The translations under genes and the position numbers were made by a program. From the NCBI RefSeq assembly GCF_027924665.1, contig NZ_AP027043.1:2232001-2296000 (forward strand): a stretch of DNA of 64,000 nucleotides, given 5' to 3'. How positions within the stretch are numbered: position 1 is the first letter of the stretch; each line of letters starts with the position of its first letter. Below the pieces are notes generated by a model that worked only from the letters and a program-made list of their open reading frames with translations, had not been told where the DNA came from and ran no database searches. The DNA is from Flavobacterium sp. GSB-24. Lineage in GTDB: Bacteria > Bacteroidota > Bacteroidia > Flavobacteriales > Flavobacteriaceae. Below are positions 44,490 through 53,121 of this stretch, piece by piece.

Positions 44490-45296
44490 TCAGCCTACTT
44501 TTAAGGGATGCGAGCGGAAATCTTTAAGATTGATAAAAAATCCCCTGTTTTCGGTCATGCCACAGCGAAACAAATTCCACAACAGCGAGCATCCCAACTG
44601 AGCGAGCGCGGCATTTATAAACAAGTCTTGTTTCTCAAGGCTTTCCGCTAGTGAACAGCTCGGGGTATTGTCTAGAGATTCGGACTGTTTTAATACATCT
44701 CCAAATTCTTCGGTAATAAATGGCAGGCTTGCCACAGTTTCATACTTTTTAGAATCGGGCTGTTTTATAGCTGTGATAGTGGACAGTATAACCTGCCCTG
44801 TGTGCTGGCTGTTGCCAAAGTCCATCCAGTATTTTGGCTTGTCCCTGTACAAGGTGCGATCATTCTGCATGTTCAAAATATCGGCTATATCAAAGCGGGA
44901 CTTTACGCTGTCCACACATGAAATATAAATATTGGACTCTGCATTTTTTGGAAGTCTTCCAAGTGGGTCTTTTTCAAATTTATTGTTTTCCGCTTTCCAA
45001 TTTGTTCCCATAAAACGGTTGGCACGGTTAATAAGAGTGACGGATTTGTATAAGCCTGTTTCACACTCGGCAAAACGCTGTCTTCCTAAATTGGCATCAC
45101 TTACAATGTCATCGTCCCAAAGACGCACCGATAGTCCTGCGTGCCCGAGTTCAATAAGGCTGTGGTTCATTTCCATCAGGGCGGTAAGCACCTTTGAGCC
45201 TGTACCCCCTGCGCCAATTAGGTTTATACTAACAGGGTTGCTGGGGCTAAGGAGATAATTATCGGTAAAATGTATTTTTGCTTTCTCGGTATTCAT
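44490..45296 (-). CDS. PRTRC system ThiF-family (E1-like) protein
   Basis: This is a 268-residue protein. The nucleotide-binding Rossmann motif is INLIGAGGTGSKVLTALMEMN, followed by the E1 pattern LWDDDIVSDANLGRQRF and SCVDSVKSRFDIADIL. ThiF/E1 enzymes adenylate the C-terminus of ubiquitin-like proteins; the likely partner is the small protein PRTRC-C encoded upstream. It overlaps PRTRC-B by 4 bp. The PRTRC cluster is found on plasmids and ICEs, and its biological role is not established. Confidence 0.9.
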   Translation of the reverse strand: MNTEKAKIHFTDNYLLSPSNPVSINLIGAGGTGSKVLTALMEMNHSLIELGHAGLSVRLWDDDIVSDANLGRQRFAECETGLYKSVTLINRANRFMGTNWKAENNKFEKDPLGRLPKNAESNIYISCVDSVKSRFDIADILNMQNDRTLYRDKPKYWMDFGNSQHTGQVILSTITAIKQPDSKKYETVASLPFITEEFGDVLKQSESLDNTPSCSLAESLEKQDLFINAALAQLGCSLLWNLFRCGMTENRGFFINLKDFRSHPLKVG

Positions 45297-46021
45297 GACA
45301 ATAGATTTTGAAGTGTTTTATTGTTTTTTTTCAAGACGTCAACAGGAAAAGTCCTGCCTGTTGCAATAAGGTCTTTCCAAAGGCTGACGCAGTTACCCTT
45401 TACGGGGCTGTTTTCTCCCATTAAGTGGCTGAAATAACTGTTGAAAAAATATTCCTGCCAAGCGTTAGTAAATTCCTCAATGGAAGCAGAGCTTTTAATT
45501 CTCATGGTAACCGTGCCCATACAAACCCTGCCATCTTGGTAGATATTAAAAAAAGGGGAGTGGTGCAAAGGTGTTTTCTCTGTTGGTCTTCTGTTGTCTA
45601 AAAGGGCAAATACCCTTAGGCTGTTTTTTGTTGCTTGCCATAGCATTGGCGGTACGTGCGCCACACCGCATGGAATATCCAAACCGCTCACGAAATAAAG
45701 CTGTTTTTTTTGCGCTTTGGTGTACCATAGTACTGCGCCTTTATTGATGCTTGCATTGATATGCAGTATATGTGCGGGAAGAATCCCGCTCGATTTTAGA
45801 AAAGCTTTAGCGCTGTCTTTTTCGCTCTGCAATGCCTTGGCGAGCGCTTTTGCTTCACGCTCTGTAAGAGGGTGGGCATTAATTGGACTGCCGTTTTTAT
45901 CCATATCAAAATGCTCTACATAGATATCTCTATCGACTGAATCAGCCTGATAGAAAACCAGTGCGGATTTTGGACGGTACAATGTGCCAAAACTTGCTGT
46001 TATATTCTTTGTTGTCTTCAT
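45293..46021 (-). CDS. PRTRC system protein B
   Basis: This is a 242-residue protein with the PRTRC-B pattern: SFGTLYRPKSALVFYQ, LTEREAKALAKAL, GVAHVPPMLWQATKNSLRVFAL and PLHHSPFFNIYQDGRVCMGTV. PRTRC-B has been proposed to be distantly related to E2-like or other ubiquitin-pathway folds, which is uncertain. It overlaps both neighbours by 4 bp. Confidence 0.88.
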   Translation of the reverse strand: MKTTKNITASFGTLYRPKSALVFYQADSVDRDIYVEHFDMDKNGSPINAHPLTEREAKALAKALQSEKDSAKAFLKSSGILPAHILHINASINKGAVLWYTKAQKKQLYFVSGLDIPCGVAHVPPMLWQATKNSLRVFALLDNRRPTEKTPLHHSPFFNIYQDGRVCMGTVTMRIKSSASIEEFTNAWQEYFFNSYFSHLMGENSPVKGNCVSLWKDLIATGRTFPVDVLKKNNKTLQNLLS

Positions 46022-47190
46022 AGTGATGAGGTTTCATAGTTGTACAATATTCGGCACAGATCATCCAACAGCGTAAATAATCGGCTCTCAAAATCAAGGC
46101 TCTCAGTATTTACGGCTGTGCCGTCAAAACATTTGATGACAGTGGGTTCATCCATTTGGGTATACTCGTTAAATTCGTTGTTGATGCTTTGGGCAATATT
46201 CTCATAAAGCCAGCCTTTAGTGTCCGATATGAAGGAAATGTATTTTTCCATGCTTATGTATTCGTTTTCTTCTTGGTCACTTTCAGGATTCTCAGCCGTT
46301 GGTGCATTTCGAAAAATATTCTCATTTGGATACTGTGTATATAAAGCAAAGGCGTTGCAGGCAGTCTGATAGCAGTCTTCATCAAAAGCATTTCTTCTTT
46401 TAAAAGATTTTAAACGCTTTTCAAAAACGGCTAAATTGATTCGGTTAAAGATCTTCTTCTCGATATAATCTCCCATGAGCTGGGCTTTATCAAATTCAAG
46501 GATATTTTTATGGCTGTCGTCCTCTTCATCGTCCTGTTCTGCCCATTCCTTGTGCATTTCATACATCCAATATAAGTAGCTGTTCTCTTGCCTGTAATAG
46601 GGAATATCCGCAATATGATAGAGATAAGAGCAGACGGAAATAAGCAGTTGTACATTTTTTTTAACCTTGGGGTCATGCGCCATTTGATAAAGCGGTTGGA
46701 TGGGGATATAATACAGGGTTGTGCCTGTATTGTATTTTTCCTCGCTGATAAAGTAGATTTTCTTACCCTCTTGCAGTAAACGGATTTCGGGGCAGTTTAA
46801 AACACTTTCTTTTAGCTTTTTTTCTATATCCGAAATAGCTAAAGCCAAATTGTAGGGATATTCAAAATCTGTTGTACACATCGGTGCTATATTATAATGC
46901 CTGGCAAGCTCAGAAAGGGACTTATAAAAATCCTTCTCTGTTTTTTCAAATCTCTTACGAGCCTGCACCGTTTTGGTTTCTTTGAGTTTAGGCAGGAACG
47001 AAGTCCTTAGAAAACCATCGGAAGCATATGAGAAGGGACTGATTTTTGCTTGTCCTTTTGTATTTCGCCCGCATCTTTTGGTCTTTGCATCCAAATCATA
47101 AACTCGCTGAGCTGTGCGTGCAACTCTTTTTGTCTTTTTTGCTGTGGCGGGACGATTGTCCCCGCTATGATTGTCTTTTGCATAATTCAT
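46018..47190 (-). CDS. Unassigned PRTRC-cluster protein (390 aa)
   Basis: This is a 390-residue helical protein between PRTRC-C and PRTRC-B. The N-terminus is very basic (KKTKRVARTAQRV). The middle has LYYIPIQPLYQMAHDPKVKKNVQLL and YYRQENSYLYWMYEMHKEW. The C-terminus is acidic. Its place in the operon is that of PRTRC-F-type proteins, but similarity to that family could not be confirmed by eye. It starts 15 bp after the stop of the gene for protein C. Confidence 0.65.
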   Translation of the reverse strand: MNYAKDNHSGDNRPATAKKTKRVARTAQRVYDLDAKTKRCGRNTKGQAKISPFSYASDGFLRTSFLPKLKETKTVQARKRFEKTEKDFYKSLSELARHYNIAPMCTTDFEYPYNLALAISDIEKKLKESVLNCPEIRLLQEGKKIYFISEEKYNTGTTLYYIPIQPLYQMAHDPKVKKNVQLLISVCSYLYHIADIPYYRQENSYLYWMYEMHKEWAEQDDEEDDSHKNILEFDKAQLMGDYIEKKIFNRINLAVFEKRLKSFKRRNAFDEDCYQTACNAFALYTQYPNENIFRNAPTAENPESDQEENEYISMEKYISFISDTKGWLYENIAQSINNEFNEYTQMDEPTVIKCFDGTAVNTESLDFESRLFTLLDDLCRILYNYETSSL

Positions 47191-47205
47191 TGCTTTGAAA
47201 TTTAA

Positions 47206-47424
47206 TTAACCTTTCGTTCCCATTACGCTTTCAAATCGGTATTCGACAGCATCATCTTTAATGGCAGGTGCTGAGATTTTGGAGGTGGTCAGTATCGGGT
47301 ATGTGCCTGCATAAAAGTTGAGCACCGTTTCTGCGCTCCATCGTGGTTCGGGGTCAGTGAGCCTGATTTCCTGCCCCTTGTCTTTGAGTATAAATACTCT
47401 CTCTAACTGCGTTGCTAATAACAT
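47206..47424 (-). CDS. PRTRC system protein C (ubiquitin-like)
   Basis: This is a 72-residue protein with the PRTRC-C pattern LERVFILKDKGQEIRLTDPEPRWSAETVLNFYAGTYPIL and a C-terminal YRFESVMGTKG. The family is predicted to have a beta-grasp, ubiquitin-like fold. Its C-terminal glycine-containing tail would be the substrate of the ThiF protein. Pairing with an E1-like gene supports this. Confidence 0.88.
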   Translation of the reverse strand: MLLATQLERVFILKDKGQEIRLTDPEPRWSAETVLNFYAGTYPILTTSKISAPAIKDDAVEYRFESVMGTKG

Positions 47425-47449
47425 AATTTCTGATATTTAGATTATTTTT

Positions 47450-48070
47450 TTATTCTTCCTCGTCTTCCTGCTCGTCTTCTTGTTCCATTTCATGAGCAGG
47501 GTAAAGGGCATTAATTTGCTCTGTACTTTTCGGTTGGGGTTTTTCTTCCATTGCCCCGAAGAGGCATGGAGTGGCAAACCTGTCCGATAGGGACGTTTTT
47601 CTCCTTCTTATCTCCTCAGCCTTTTGGGGGAACTCTGCTATTTCGGGCACTTTGATCCATGCCTCACGGAATTTGCCTTCTTTTTCGAGTTCATCCGCCT
47701 TTGCCATTGCGTCTTTGAATTTTTTGTCTTTGGCTTCATTCTGTTTTTTCTGCGAGTCTGCTTTCTCCTTCTCAATGGCGGATTGTTTTTTAGTTTCTTC
47801 GATTTGTTTCATAAAAGATTCCATATCCACCATTAAACCCGAAGCGGACTCTATAGGGGTGGTTATGGTCTGAAAAAAACCGTTGTCAAGCTCCTCTGCT
47901 GTTCCCCTAAGATTAAGGGGGGGAATGATGTTTTTTGCATTATCCCTGCAGGCGTCATTTTGAATCAAAACCGAAACAATAAGATTGTTTTGTGCTCCTT
48001 TTGCAATCGTTAGATGTAAATCGCCTATAATCTGCAACTGCGCTATCTGATTGAAAAAATTTGTGTCCAT
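47450..48070 (-). CDS. PRTRC system protein E
   Basis: This is a 206-residue protein with a compact N-terminal domain (FFNQIAQLQIIGDLHLTIAKGAQNNLIVSVLIQND, PPLNLRGTAEELDNGFF). A long charged coiled coil at about 85-150, rich in lysine, glutamate and alanine, is followed by an acidic tail. This layout matches PRTRC-E. It opens the downstream half of the operon. Confidence 0.82.
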   Translation of the reverse strand: MDTNFFNQIAQLQIIGDLHLTIAKGAQNNLIVSVLIQNDACRDNAKNIIPPLNLRGTAEELDNGFFQTITTPIESASGLMVDMESFMKQIEETKKQSAIEKEKADSQKKQNEAKDKKFKDAMAKADELEKEGKFREAWIKVPEIAEFPQKAEEIRRRKTSLSDRFATPCLFGAMEEKPQPKSTEQINALYPAHEMEQEDEQEDEEE

Positions 48071-48125
48071 TTCTCTAAGAATTTAATTGTCCAATTGATT
48101 ATTACTTTACCGCTTAAGGTTGTAA

Positions 48126-48153
48126 AGGCGACTGTCTTTGCAGGCAGTCGCCT
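48126..48153 (-). terminator. Hairpin between the DUF932 gene and PRTRC-E (weak terminator or attenuator)
   Basis: AGGCGACTG and CAGTCGCCT pair perfectly around a 10-nt loop. Only a short T run follows on the minus strand, so partial readthrough into the PRTRC-E gene is likely. Confidence 0.55.
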
Positions 48154-48159
48154 ATGGTT

Positions 48160-49233
48160 TTAGTTAAGATTTAGGATTTCGCTACCGACGGTTGCAAAAG
48201 AGGTGCAGAGTTCAAAAGCCTTTTGGGTCTTTAGCTGTGCCGTACCGCCCATTACAATGGATTGAAGTTTGGCCTGATCATCTTTATATTTGCGCACATT
48301 CTGATAGTAGCCCGTCACGGCATTGTATGCCCCGAAAAGTGTGCCTTTTGTAGTTTCCATCTGTTGGGAATCGCTGACCATAGCATATGAAAATGCATCT
48401 TCTACAGTATTTTTAAACAAAGTAGAAACTTCATCCTCAGCCCCTTTTTGTAGTAAATCCATTGTTTCTTTGTTGGGACATAAAGCCAACTGAATAAGAT
48501 TCTTTACTTCCTTATCAGTAACCTTTACCTTAGCCCAATGGTTGAATATGTCCTCTAGCTGAGTGCTCAGCGTATTTGCCAGTCCCATAACCTTGTGCGC
48601 ATCATCCAAACGCTGTTTAGCACCTGAGGTATGTCTGATGCGCACCACGTTGCTCATCGAGCGGAGCGAAGCGTTAAGGGTATTTTGGCAAACTATGCGA
48701 ATAGGGGTAAAGGCTGCGGTAATGCTTCCGCTTCCATCATGTGAAGTGGTCAGGAAAATGTACTTTTCAGTTACATCATCGCCATTTCCAACCCTGATAT
48801 AATCAGGAAGTTTGGCGGTAATAAAGATGCGCTCTCCATTGCCCAATGCCCCTGCAGTTTCATACAAGATACCATCTGACCCTCCGACAATAGCATCAAA
48901 AAAACTGAACGCCTCACGGTTTTGTACGATATGGTAGTCTTTTCCCACAACACCGAGCACGGTATTATTATCTGTGCGGACAGTAGCGAAATAGTCGGGA
49001 ACTTTAAGTTCCGTATTTCCTGTTTCAATGCTGTCAGAAGTTTGTATAATTCCCGAGCCTTTTGTAAATAAGGGGCTTTTAGCTACTTCATAATCCAGCC
49101 CAGCGTATTTTATAGCCTCTGCGCTTGTTGGGTATTCCTGCACAATCTGCCCCAGAGAGTGCCACGCTTTTTCTTTTACGGTGAAAAATGAATAATGTCC
49201 TGTATTGCTGTTGTAATTGATATTATGTGCCAT
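48160..49233 (-). CDS. DUF932 domain-containing protein
   Basis: This is a 357-residue protein of the DUF932 (phage/plasmid-like TIGR03299) family, with KEKAWHSLGQIVQEYPTSAEAIKYAG near the start, VLGVVGKDYHIVQNREAFSFFDAIVGG, IRIVCQNTLNASL and a C-terminal NKETMDLLQKGAED-type helix. Members are encoded on plasmids, phages and ICEs near single-strand DNA-binding proteins and probably act on element DNA, but the activity is not known. It lies 42 bp after ssb. Confidence 0.9.
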   Translation of the reverse strand: MAHNINYNSNTGHYSFFTVKEKAWHSLGQIVQEYPTSAEAIKYAGLDYEVAKSPLFTKGSGIIQTSDSIETGNTELKVPDYFATVRTDNNTVLGVVGKDYHIVQNREAFSFFDAIVGGSDGILYETAGALGNGERIFITAKLPDYIRVGNGDDVTEKYIFLTTSHDGSGSITAAFTPIRIVCQNTLNASLRSMSNVVRIRHTSGAKQRLDDAHKVMGLANTLSTQLEDIFNHWAKVKVTDKEVKNLIQLALCPNKETMDLLQKGAEDEVSTLFKNTVEDAFSYAMVSDSQQMETTKGTLFGAYNAVTGYYQNVRKYKDDQAKLQSIVMGGTAQLKTQKAFELCTSFATVGSEILNLN

Positions 49234-49275
49234 GATAAATGATTTAATTGTTTATAATTGAATGTATACTGCGTC

Positions 49276-49668
49276 TTAAAATGGGAGGTCGTCCGCAGGC
49301 GGTTGTAGGGCAGGGGTTTTGTTTTCTGCCTGCGGAGCAGTGTCTGCTGTACCTGATTTTTTAACGCTCCCGTGCAGTTTGATCTGCGATGTGTTGAAAT
49401 TCAGTCCTGCTCGGGGTTCTCCGTTATTTCCTGTCCATGCTCGGGCGCTTACCCTGCCAGTAAGTTCCACAAGGGTTCCTTTAGTAAGTATACCCGCTAC
49501 TTTTGGGCTTATCCAGTAAGCACACTCAAAGAAGGTTGTCTGTTCCACACGCTCGCCTTCTTTGTTTCTGTAGCGATCGCTCGTTGCTACTGAAAAATTT
49601 ACTACCTGTTTACTGTTTGACAAGGTGCGTACTACTGCATCTTTTGTCACTCTTCCAATGATGTTCAT
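49276..49668 (-). CDS. ssb: Single-stranded DNA-binding protein
   Basis: This is a 130-residue protein with an OB-fold (MNIIGRVTKDAVVRTL, VNFSVATSDRYR, TTFFECAYWI, LVELTGRVSARAWTGNNGEPRAGL). It ends in PPADDLPF, the acidic-hydrophobic SSB C-terminal tip that binds partner proteins. An element-borne SSB protects the single strand that enters during transfer. It is the first gene of the PRTRC operon. Confidence 0.93.
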   Translation of the reverse strand: MNIIGRVTKDAVVRTLSNSKQVVNFSVATSDRYRNKEGERVEQTTFFECAYWISPKVAGILTKGTLVELTGRVSARAWTGNNGEPRAGLNFNTSQIKLHGSVKKSGTADTAPQAENKTPALQPPADDLPF

Positions 49669-50276
49669 GATTTCTGCTTTTTTACGTTATTTAAATTCTC
49701 TTTTTTGATTTTCATTTGATTTATTCGGCAATGAGAGCTGGTGCTGAAGTTTTGTTTCACTTTCTGGCTGTTTCCAATGCTGTATTTTTTCATTTCTGAC
49801 ATTTTTTTTATTCGTCTAAAGAGCCGCAGTATGCTTTGTTTCGTTTCACGAGCATAAAAGGTTAGTGTCTAGCAGCAGCAAGGTTCTGACAGAAAATACG
49901 ACCCGTATGGGTGGAGATTTTCTGGCATACCCGAAGGGCATGACCTTGATGCTGGGTTAAGGGCACGATCATACCTTTGCTCTTGAAATGGGATAAACAG
50001 CATACCGGCCCTTTGAGTAAAACAGGTGTGGAAGCTTGTGAAAAAGGCATCGGAAAAACGGCTGGTGTGATTGAAAGCCCTGCATTTACGAGCAGCAGAA
50101 TTTGGAAATAAGGTTTGCGGTTTTAAAATATTGCAGCTGGTAATGCGATGAAAAGAACAATTGTAATTTTATGTTGTAATAGCTCTGGAACTGTCTCTAT
50201 TTAATTTCTTAAAACAGGTACTTTTACGTGCTCCCTTTATTTTTTAAAAAGCTAATTTGCTGTTTAAAAACACTAT
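49669..50276. other. Gap upstream of ssb and of the next + strand gene
   Basis: About 600 bp of mostly non-coding DNA. A minus-strand frame of 62 codons (49862-50050) exists but shows no recognisable features. The ssb promoter should lie here, but no clear box was found. Confidence 0.35.
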
Positions 50277-50321
50277 TTACGGAAAACCGTATAAATAATT
50301 AAAGCCGATTTGATATGTTTG
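50277..50321 (+). promoter_or_regulatory. Promoter with palindromic upstream box (copy 3 of 3)
   Basis: TTACGG-AAAA-CCGTAT (50277-50292) is followed by TATGTTTG (50314-50321), starting 22 nt after the end of the box. Sequence and spacing match the promoters at 2803 and 3934, about 47 kb away. It drives the gene at 50395. Confidence 0.7.
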
Positions 50322-50394
50322 GTAAGAAAATTATTTTGGTTTACAGTCTTCTTCTATTTCAAGGATATTAGCCATTGTATAAAAAAGTATCAAA

Positions 50395-50976
50395 ATGGAA
50401 TTTGGAATAAACAACTTTAAGGACTTCGCAGAAACTGTCTCTTATTGTGTAACAGCGATTTCTTTAGTGGGATTATGGTGGGCATACAGTTCTTCAAAGA
50501 AACAAATTCATTTTACCACTATGGAAAAGTGTGTTTCCAATTTTAAGAAAATTACAAAACGCAGTGGAGTGCCGATTGATAAATCCGCTGAATATATAGA
50601 ATTTGTCAGTGAAGAACTTTTTTATTTTGAGAATGGCTATCTGCCTCTGGCGGTCAGTATTGAATGGATTGACGGAATGATTGATTACTTGCCGTTCTAC
50701 GATAAAGGCAAAGTGTTTATTGCCAGTAATCGATTAGATTCATTAAAAAGCCAGGACCAGGCAACTAGGCTTCTTCGGGATTATCCAAGAATTAGAAAAG
50801 CAATTCAAATGCGTGAGGCAATTGATTTCGAAATTGTGCATATCTCGATAGAAAATGAAATTGACCGTGATAAAAGAAGGCAGGAGCGTGACAAAATTAT
50901 TTACGCTGTAATAATGAACTTAAAAATCAGCTGGCTGAGAAAAATTCGCCTTAAGCAAAAAATTGCCAATCGTTAG
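50395..50976 (+). CDS. Hypothetical membrane protein (193 aa)
   Basis: This is a 193-residue protein with one N-terminal membrane helix (YCVTAISLVGLWWAYSSSKKQ), whose basic end faces the cytoplasm, and a soluble helical part with VSEELFYFENGYLPLAVSIEWIDGMIDYLPF. This layout resembles DUF4760-type membrane proteins, but similarity is weak. It is 185 bp upstream of the Wadjet-like operon on the same strand. It has its own conserved promoter and may or may not be co-transcribed with that operon. Confidence 0.6.
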   Translation: MEFGINNFKDFAETVSYCVTAISLVGLWWAYSSSKKQIHFTTMEKCVSNFKKITKRSGVPIDKSAEYIEFVSEELFYFENGYLPLAVSIEWIDGMIDYLPFYDKGKVFIASNRLDSLKSQDQATRLLRDYPRIRKAIQMREAIDFEIVHISIENEIDRDKRRQERDKIIYAVIMNLKISWLRKIRLKQKIANR

Positions 50977-51160
50977 TGTTTATTCGGCCCATAGAATCAG
51001 GCTTAATGAAGGAGATCATTATTAAGGGATATACTAAGCTTAAAACAAATGAAATCGAATTTTATAAGAGATCTGCGAAATTTTTTTAAGTGTAAGGAAG
51101 AAGCGATATTTTTAATTTAAAGAGTAAGCATTAATTAAAATTTGTAAAACAAACAATTTA

Positions 51161-52504
51161 TTGCAATTGAAAAATGCCGAACAGACAAATTTTGACTTCA
51201 TTAAAATTCTAAATGAAGAAAAAACGTATAAACTGCTGTTTCCTGACAGGGAGATCGGCCTTGCCATAGTACTGATTTACGAGAAAATTATTGAGGGTCT
51301 TTTTGATGATGATAAATTTACGGAAAAAGATCTTCATGATGCTTTTGAAAGGATATACAAGACAAAAGAACGTTATCCAAAAGAGGTCTATTCCAGTCAT
51401 ATAATGGACCTGCAGGAGTATTTTTTAGATTACAGCCAGGAATCCCAAAAGTATTTTTTTAAAGATTATGCCTATAAATTCTGTAGACATGCAAAAGAAA
51501 CCCTTAAAGGAGCTTTTAATCCAACGCGGATCCAGAAAATCTGCAGCCATCTTTCCAAAACACTGGAAGAAAGCAGCGATGAAAGAGAGTTGCTGTTCTG
51601 GCTCACAGAAATTTTTAAAAAGTTCGAGCCTGACCTTAGGGAACAGATTGATTTCTTAGACAGACAGATAACAGAGTCTATTGAAGTACTTAAGAGGGAA
51701 ACTGATTTCAGCAACCAAAAATTCATAGATATCCTTATAGCTACGGACCTGAGTATGAACAATGCGCAGAACCACGTAAAAGAACTGCGCTCGGCCTATT
51801 CTGAAACAAAAACGATAAGAGGTCTGCTGGAGAATAAGCAAAATGCAGACAATGAGGTAAATGAGCTGATTTCCGAAGTGTATTCATTTGTGAAATACAT
51901 CAATGAAAGGCTGAATTCAATTGATAGGAAATTAGACAGGATCCAGCCCAAAATAAGGCAGTTATTTTCAACATTGAGCAAACCGCTGCTGAGTTCAAAA
52001 ATTGAGAAGTTCATTCATCTGCTATTATATAAAAGCACTGTAGAATCCAACAACAGAAATAAACCCGTTGTGTTTCCCGGCAATTTAACTGTTCCTAAAA
52101 TTCATATCGATACACCAAACTTTACCATAATTGACAAAGACCGCGAATTATTTCCATCCAAGCCAAAGGAAAGAAAAAAATATATTGAGAACCAGAAGGA
52201 AATAGGGGAAAACGTTAAGAAAGCCCATGATAAAATAAAGGAAATAGATACTATCAGGAACTGGGAAAAATACATTTTGTCAGAAATAGAATTAAAAGGA
52301 AGCATCAGGTTATCAGAAGTCTTTTTTAAAATTATTCAAGAAAATAAAAGCGGCCAGATTGCTGTGAGCGTAACATTTAATATCATTAAATATGTTTACG
52401 GCAATAAAGAAAAATTTAAGCTGCAGATTGATAAAGAACTGGAAATCCATCCTGAATTTAAAAATATAACGCTATGGAAAATGAAAGTAATAAAATTAGC
52501 CTGA
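51161..52504 (+). CDS. jetA: JetA-like (kleisin/MukF-type) subunit of a divergent Wadjet system
   Basis: This is a 447-residue protein started from TTG (no ATG within 80 codons). The N-terminal 140 residues are helical with a winged-helix look (TEKDLHDAFERIYKT and YFLDYSQESQKYFFKDYAYKFCRHA). Coiled-coil segments follow at about 160-275 (SMNNAQNHVKELRSAYSE, INERLNSIDRKLDRIQPK), then a C-terminal domain (LSEVFFKIIQENKSGQIAV). This is the plan of MukF/JetA, the kleisin that bridges two SMC subunits. It is the first gene of the operon, and the next gene begins 31 bp before it ends. The assignment rests on gene order and architecture more than on sequence motifs. Confidence 0.7.
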   Translation: MQLKNAEQTNFDFIKILNEEKTYKLLFPDREIGLAIVLIYEKIIEGLFDDDKFTEKDLHDAFERIYKTKERYPKEVYSSHIMDLQEYFLDYSQESQKYFFKDYAYKFCRHAKETLKGAFNPTRIQKICSHLSKTLEESSDERELLFWLTEIFKKFEPDLREQIDFLDRQITESIEVLKRETDFSNQKFIDILIATDLSMNNAQNHVKELRSAYSETKTIRGLLENKQNADNEVNELISEVYSFVKYINERLNSIDRKLDRIQPKIRQLFSTLSKPLLSSKIEKFIHLLLYKSTVESNNRNKPVVFPGNLTVPKIHIDTPNFTIIDKDRELFPSKPKERKKYIENQKEIGENVKKAHDKIKEIDTIRNWEKYILSEIELKGSIRLSEVFFKIIQENKSGQIAVSVTFNIIKYVYGNKEKFKLQIDKELEIHPEFKNITLWKMKVIKLA

Positions 52505-53121
52505 GCAGTTTTCTCTACAGTGACAACGCAGAGGAGCTGTTTGCATCAATTGATTATTTACTGAAGGATGGGATGCACTTTCAAAAGCAGGGGAAACAAA
52601 TAAACCAGTTCAATTTTATCTCACAGAACCAGGAAAGTCTAAAAATGTATTATAATACTTTTTTTAAGGTTGACCTGGTTGAAGCAGGCCAGGATAGTGC
52701 AATTTATTATTACCTGGATTTTATCAACAATAATAGAGGAAACATTTCTGAGAAGCACAGGCATATGCTCAAAAGCGAGTATGTAATTATTGGGTTTCTG
52801 ATTTATAAAATTGTTTTTATTGACAGAGAAATTGATCTGGAATCTGTTCAAAAATTAAAAGAAAAGATCCGTATTGAATCTGAAGACTATAAAAAGGGAA
52901 TTTATGCTTTAATAGCCAAATCTAAAAACACAACTCCCGGGAATTACAATGATGACCTTATAGATAAGACCATCGGGTCTGCTCTTGAAGAATTTAAGAA
53001 AATTGGATGGATAACCCTGGAAAAAGATGAGTTTCATATACTACCGGCTTTTCAACGATTGCTAAAAGTATATGAGGACTATATAATAAACATAGATGAA
53101 ACCCTAAACGAACTGAAATGA
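52474..53121 (+). CDS. jetB: JetB-like (MukE-type) subunit
   Basis: This is a 215-residue helical protein overlapping the kleisin-like gene by 31 bp and the SMC gene by 4 bp. It has tandem winged-helix-like parts: DFINNNRGNISEKHRHMLKSEYVIIGFLIYKIVFIDRE and GSALEEFKKIGWITLEKDEFHILPAFQRLLKVYED. MukE/JetB proteins bind kleisin as dimers and regulate the SMC motor. Size and gene order fit JetB. Sequence similarity alone is too weak to prove it. Confidence 0.7.
   Translation: MENESNKISLSSFLYSDNAEELFASIDYLLKDGMHFQKQGKQINQFNFISQNQESLKMYYNTFFKVDLVEAGQDSAIYYYLDFINNNRGNISEKHRHMLKSEYVIIGFLIYKIVFIDREIDLESVQKLKEKIRIESEDYKKGIYALIAKSKNTTPGNYNDDLIDKTIGSALEEFKKIGWITLEKDEFHILPAFQRLLKVYEDYIINIDETLNELK

Noticed and set aside
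44281..44601. Plus-strand ORF of about 106 codons in the hairpin region
   Set aside because: It runs through the PRTRC terminator and the end of the ThiF gene, so it is a shadow frame.
49862..50050. Minus-strand ORF of 62 codons upstream of ssb
   Set aside because: No signal, membrane, domain or repeat feature supports it, and base composition does not differ from the surrounding non-coding DNA.
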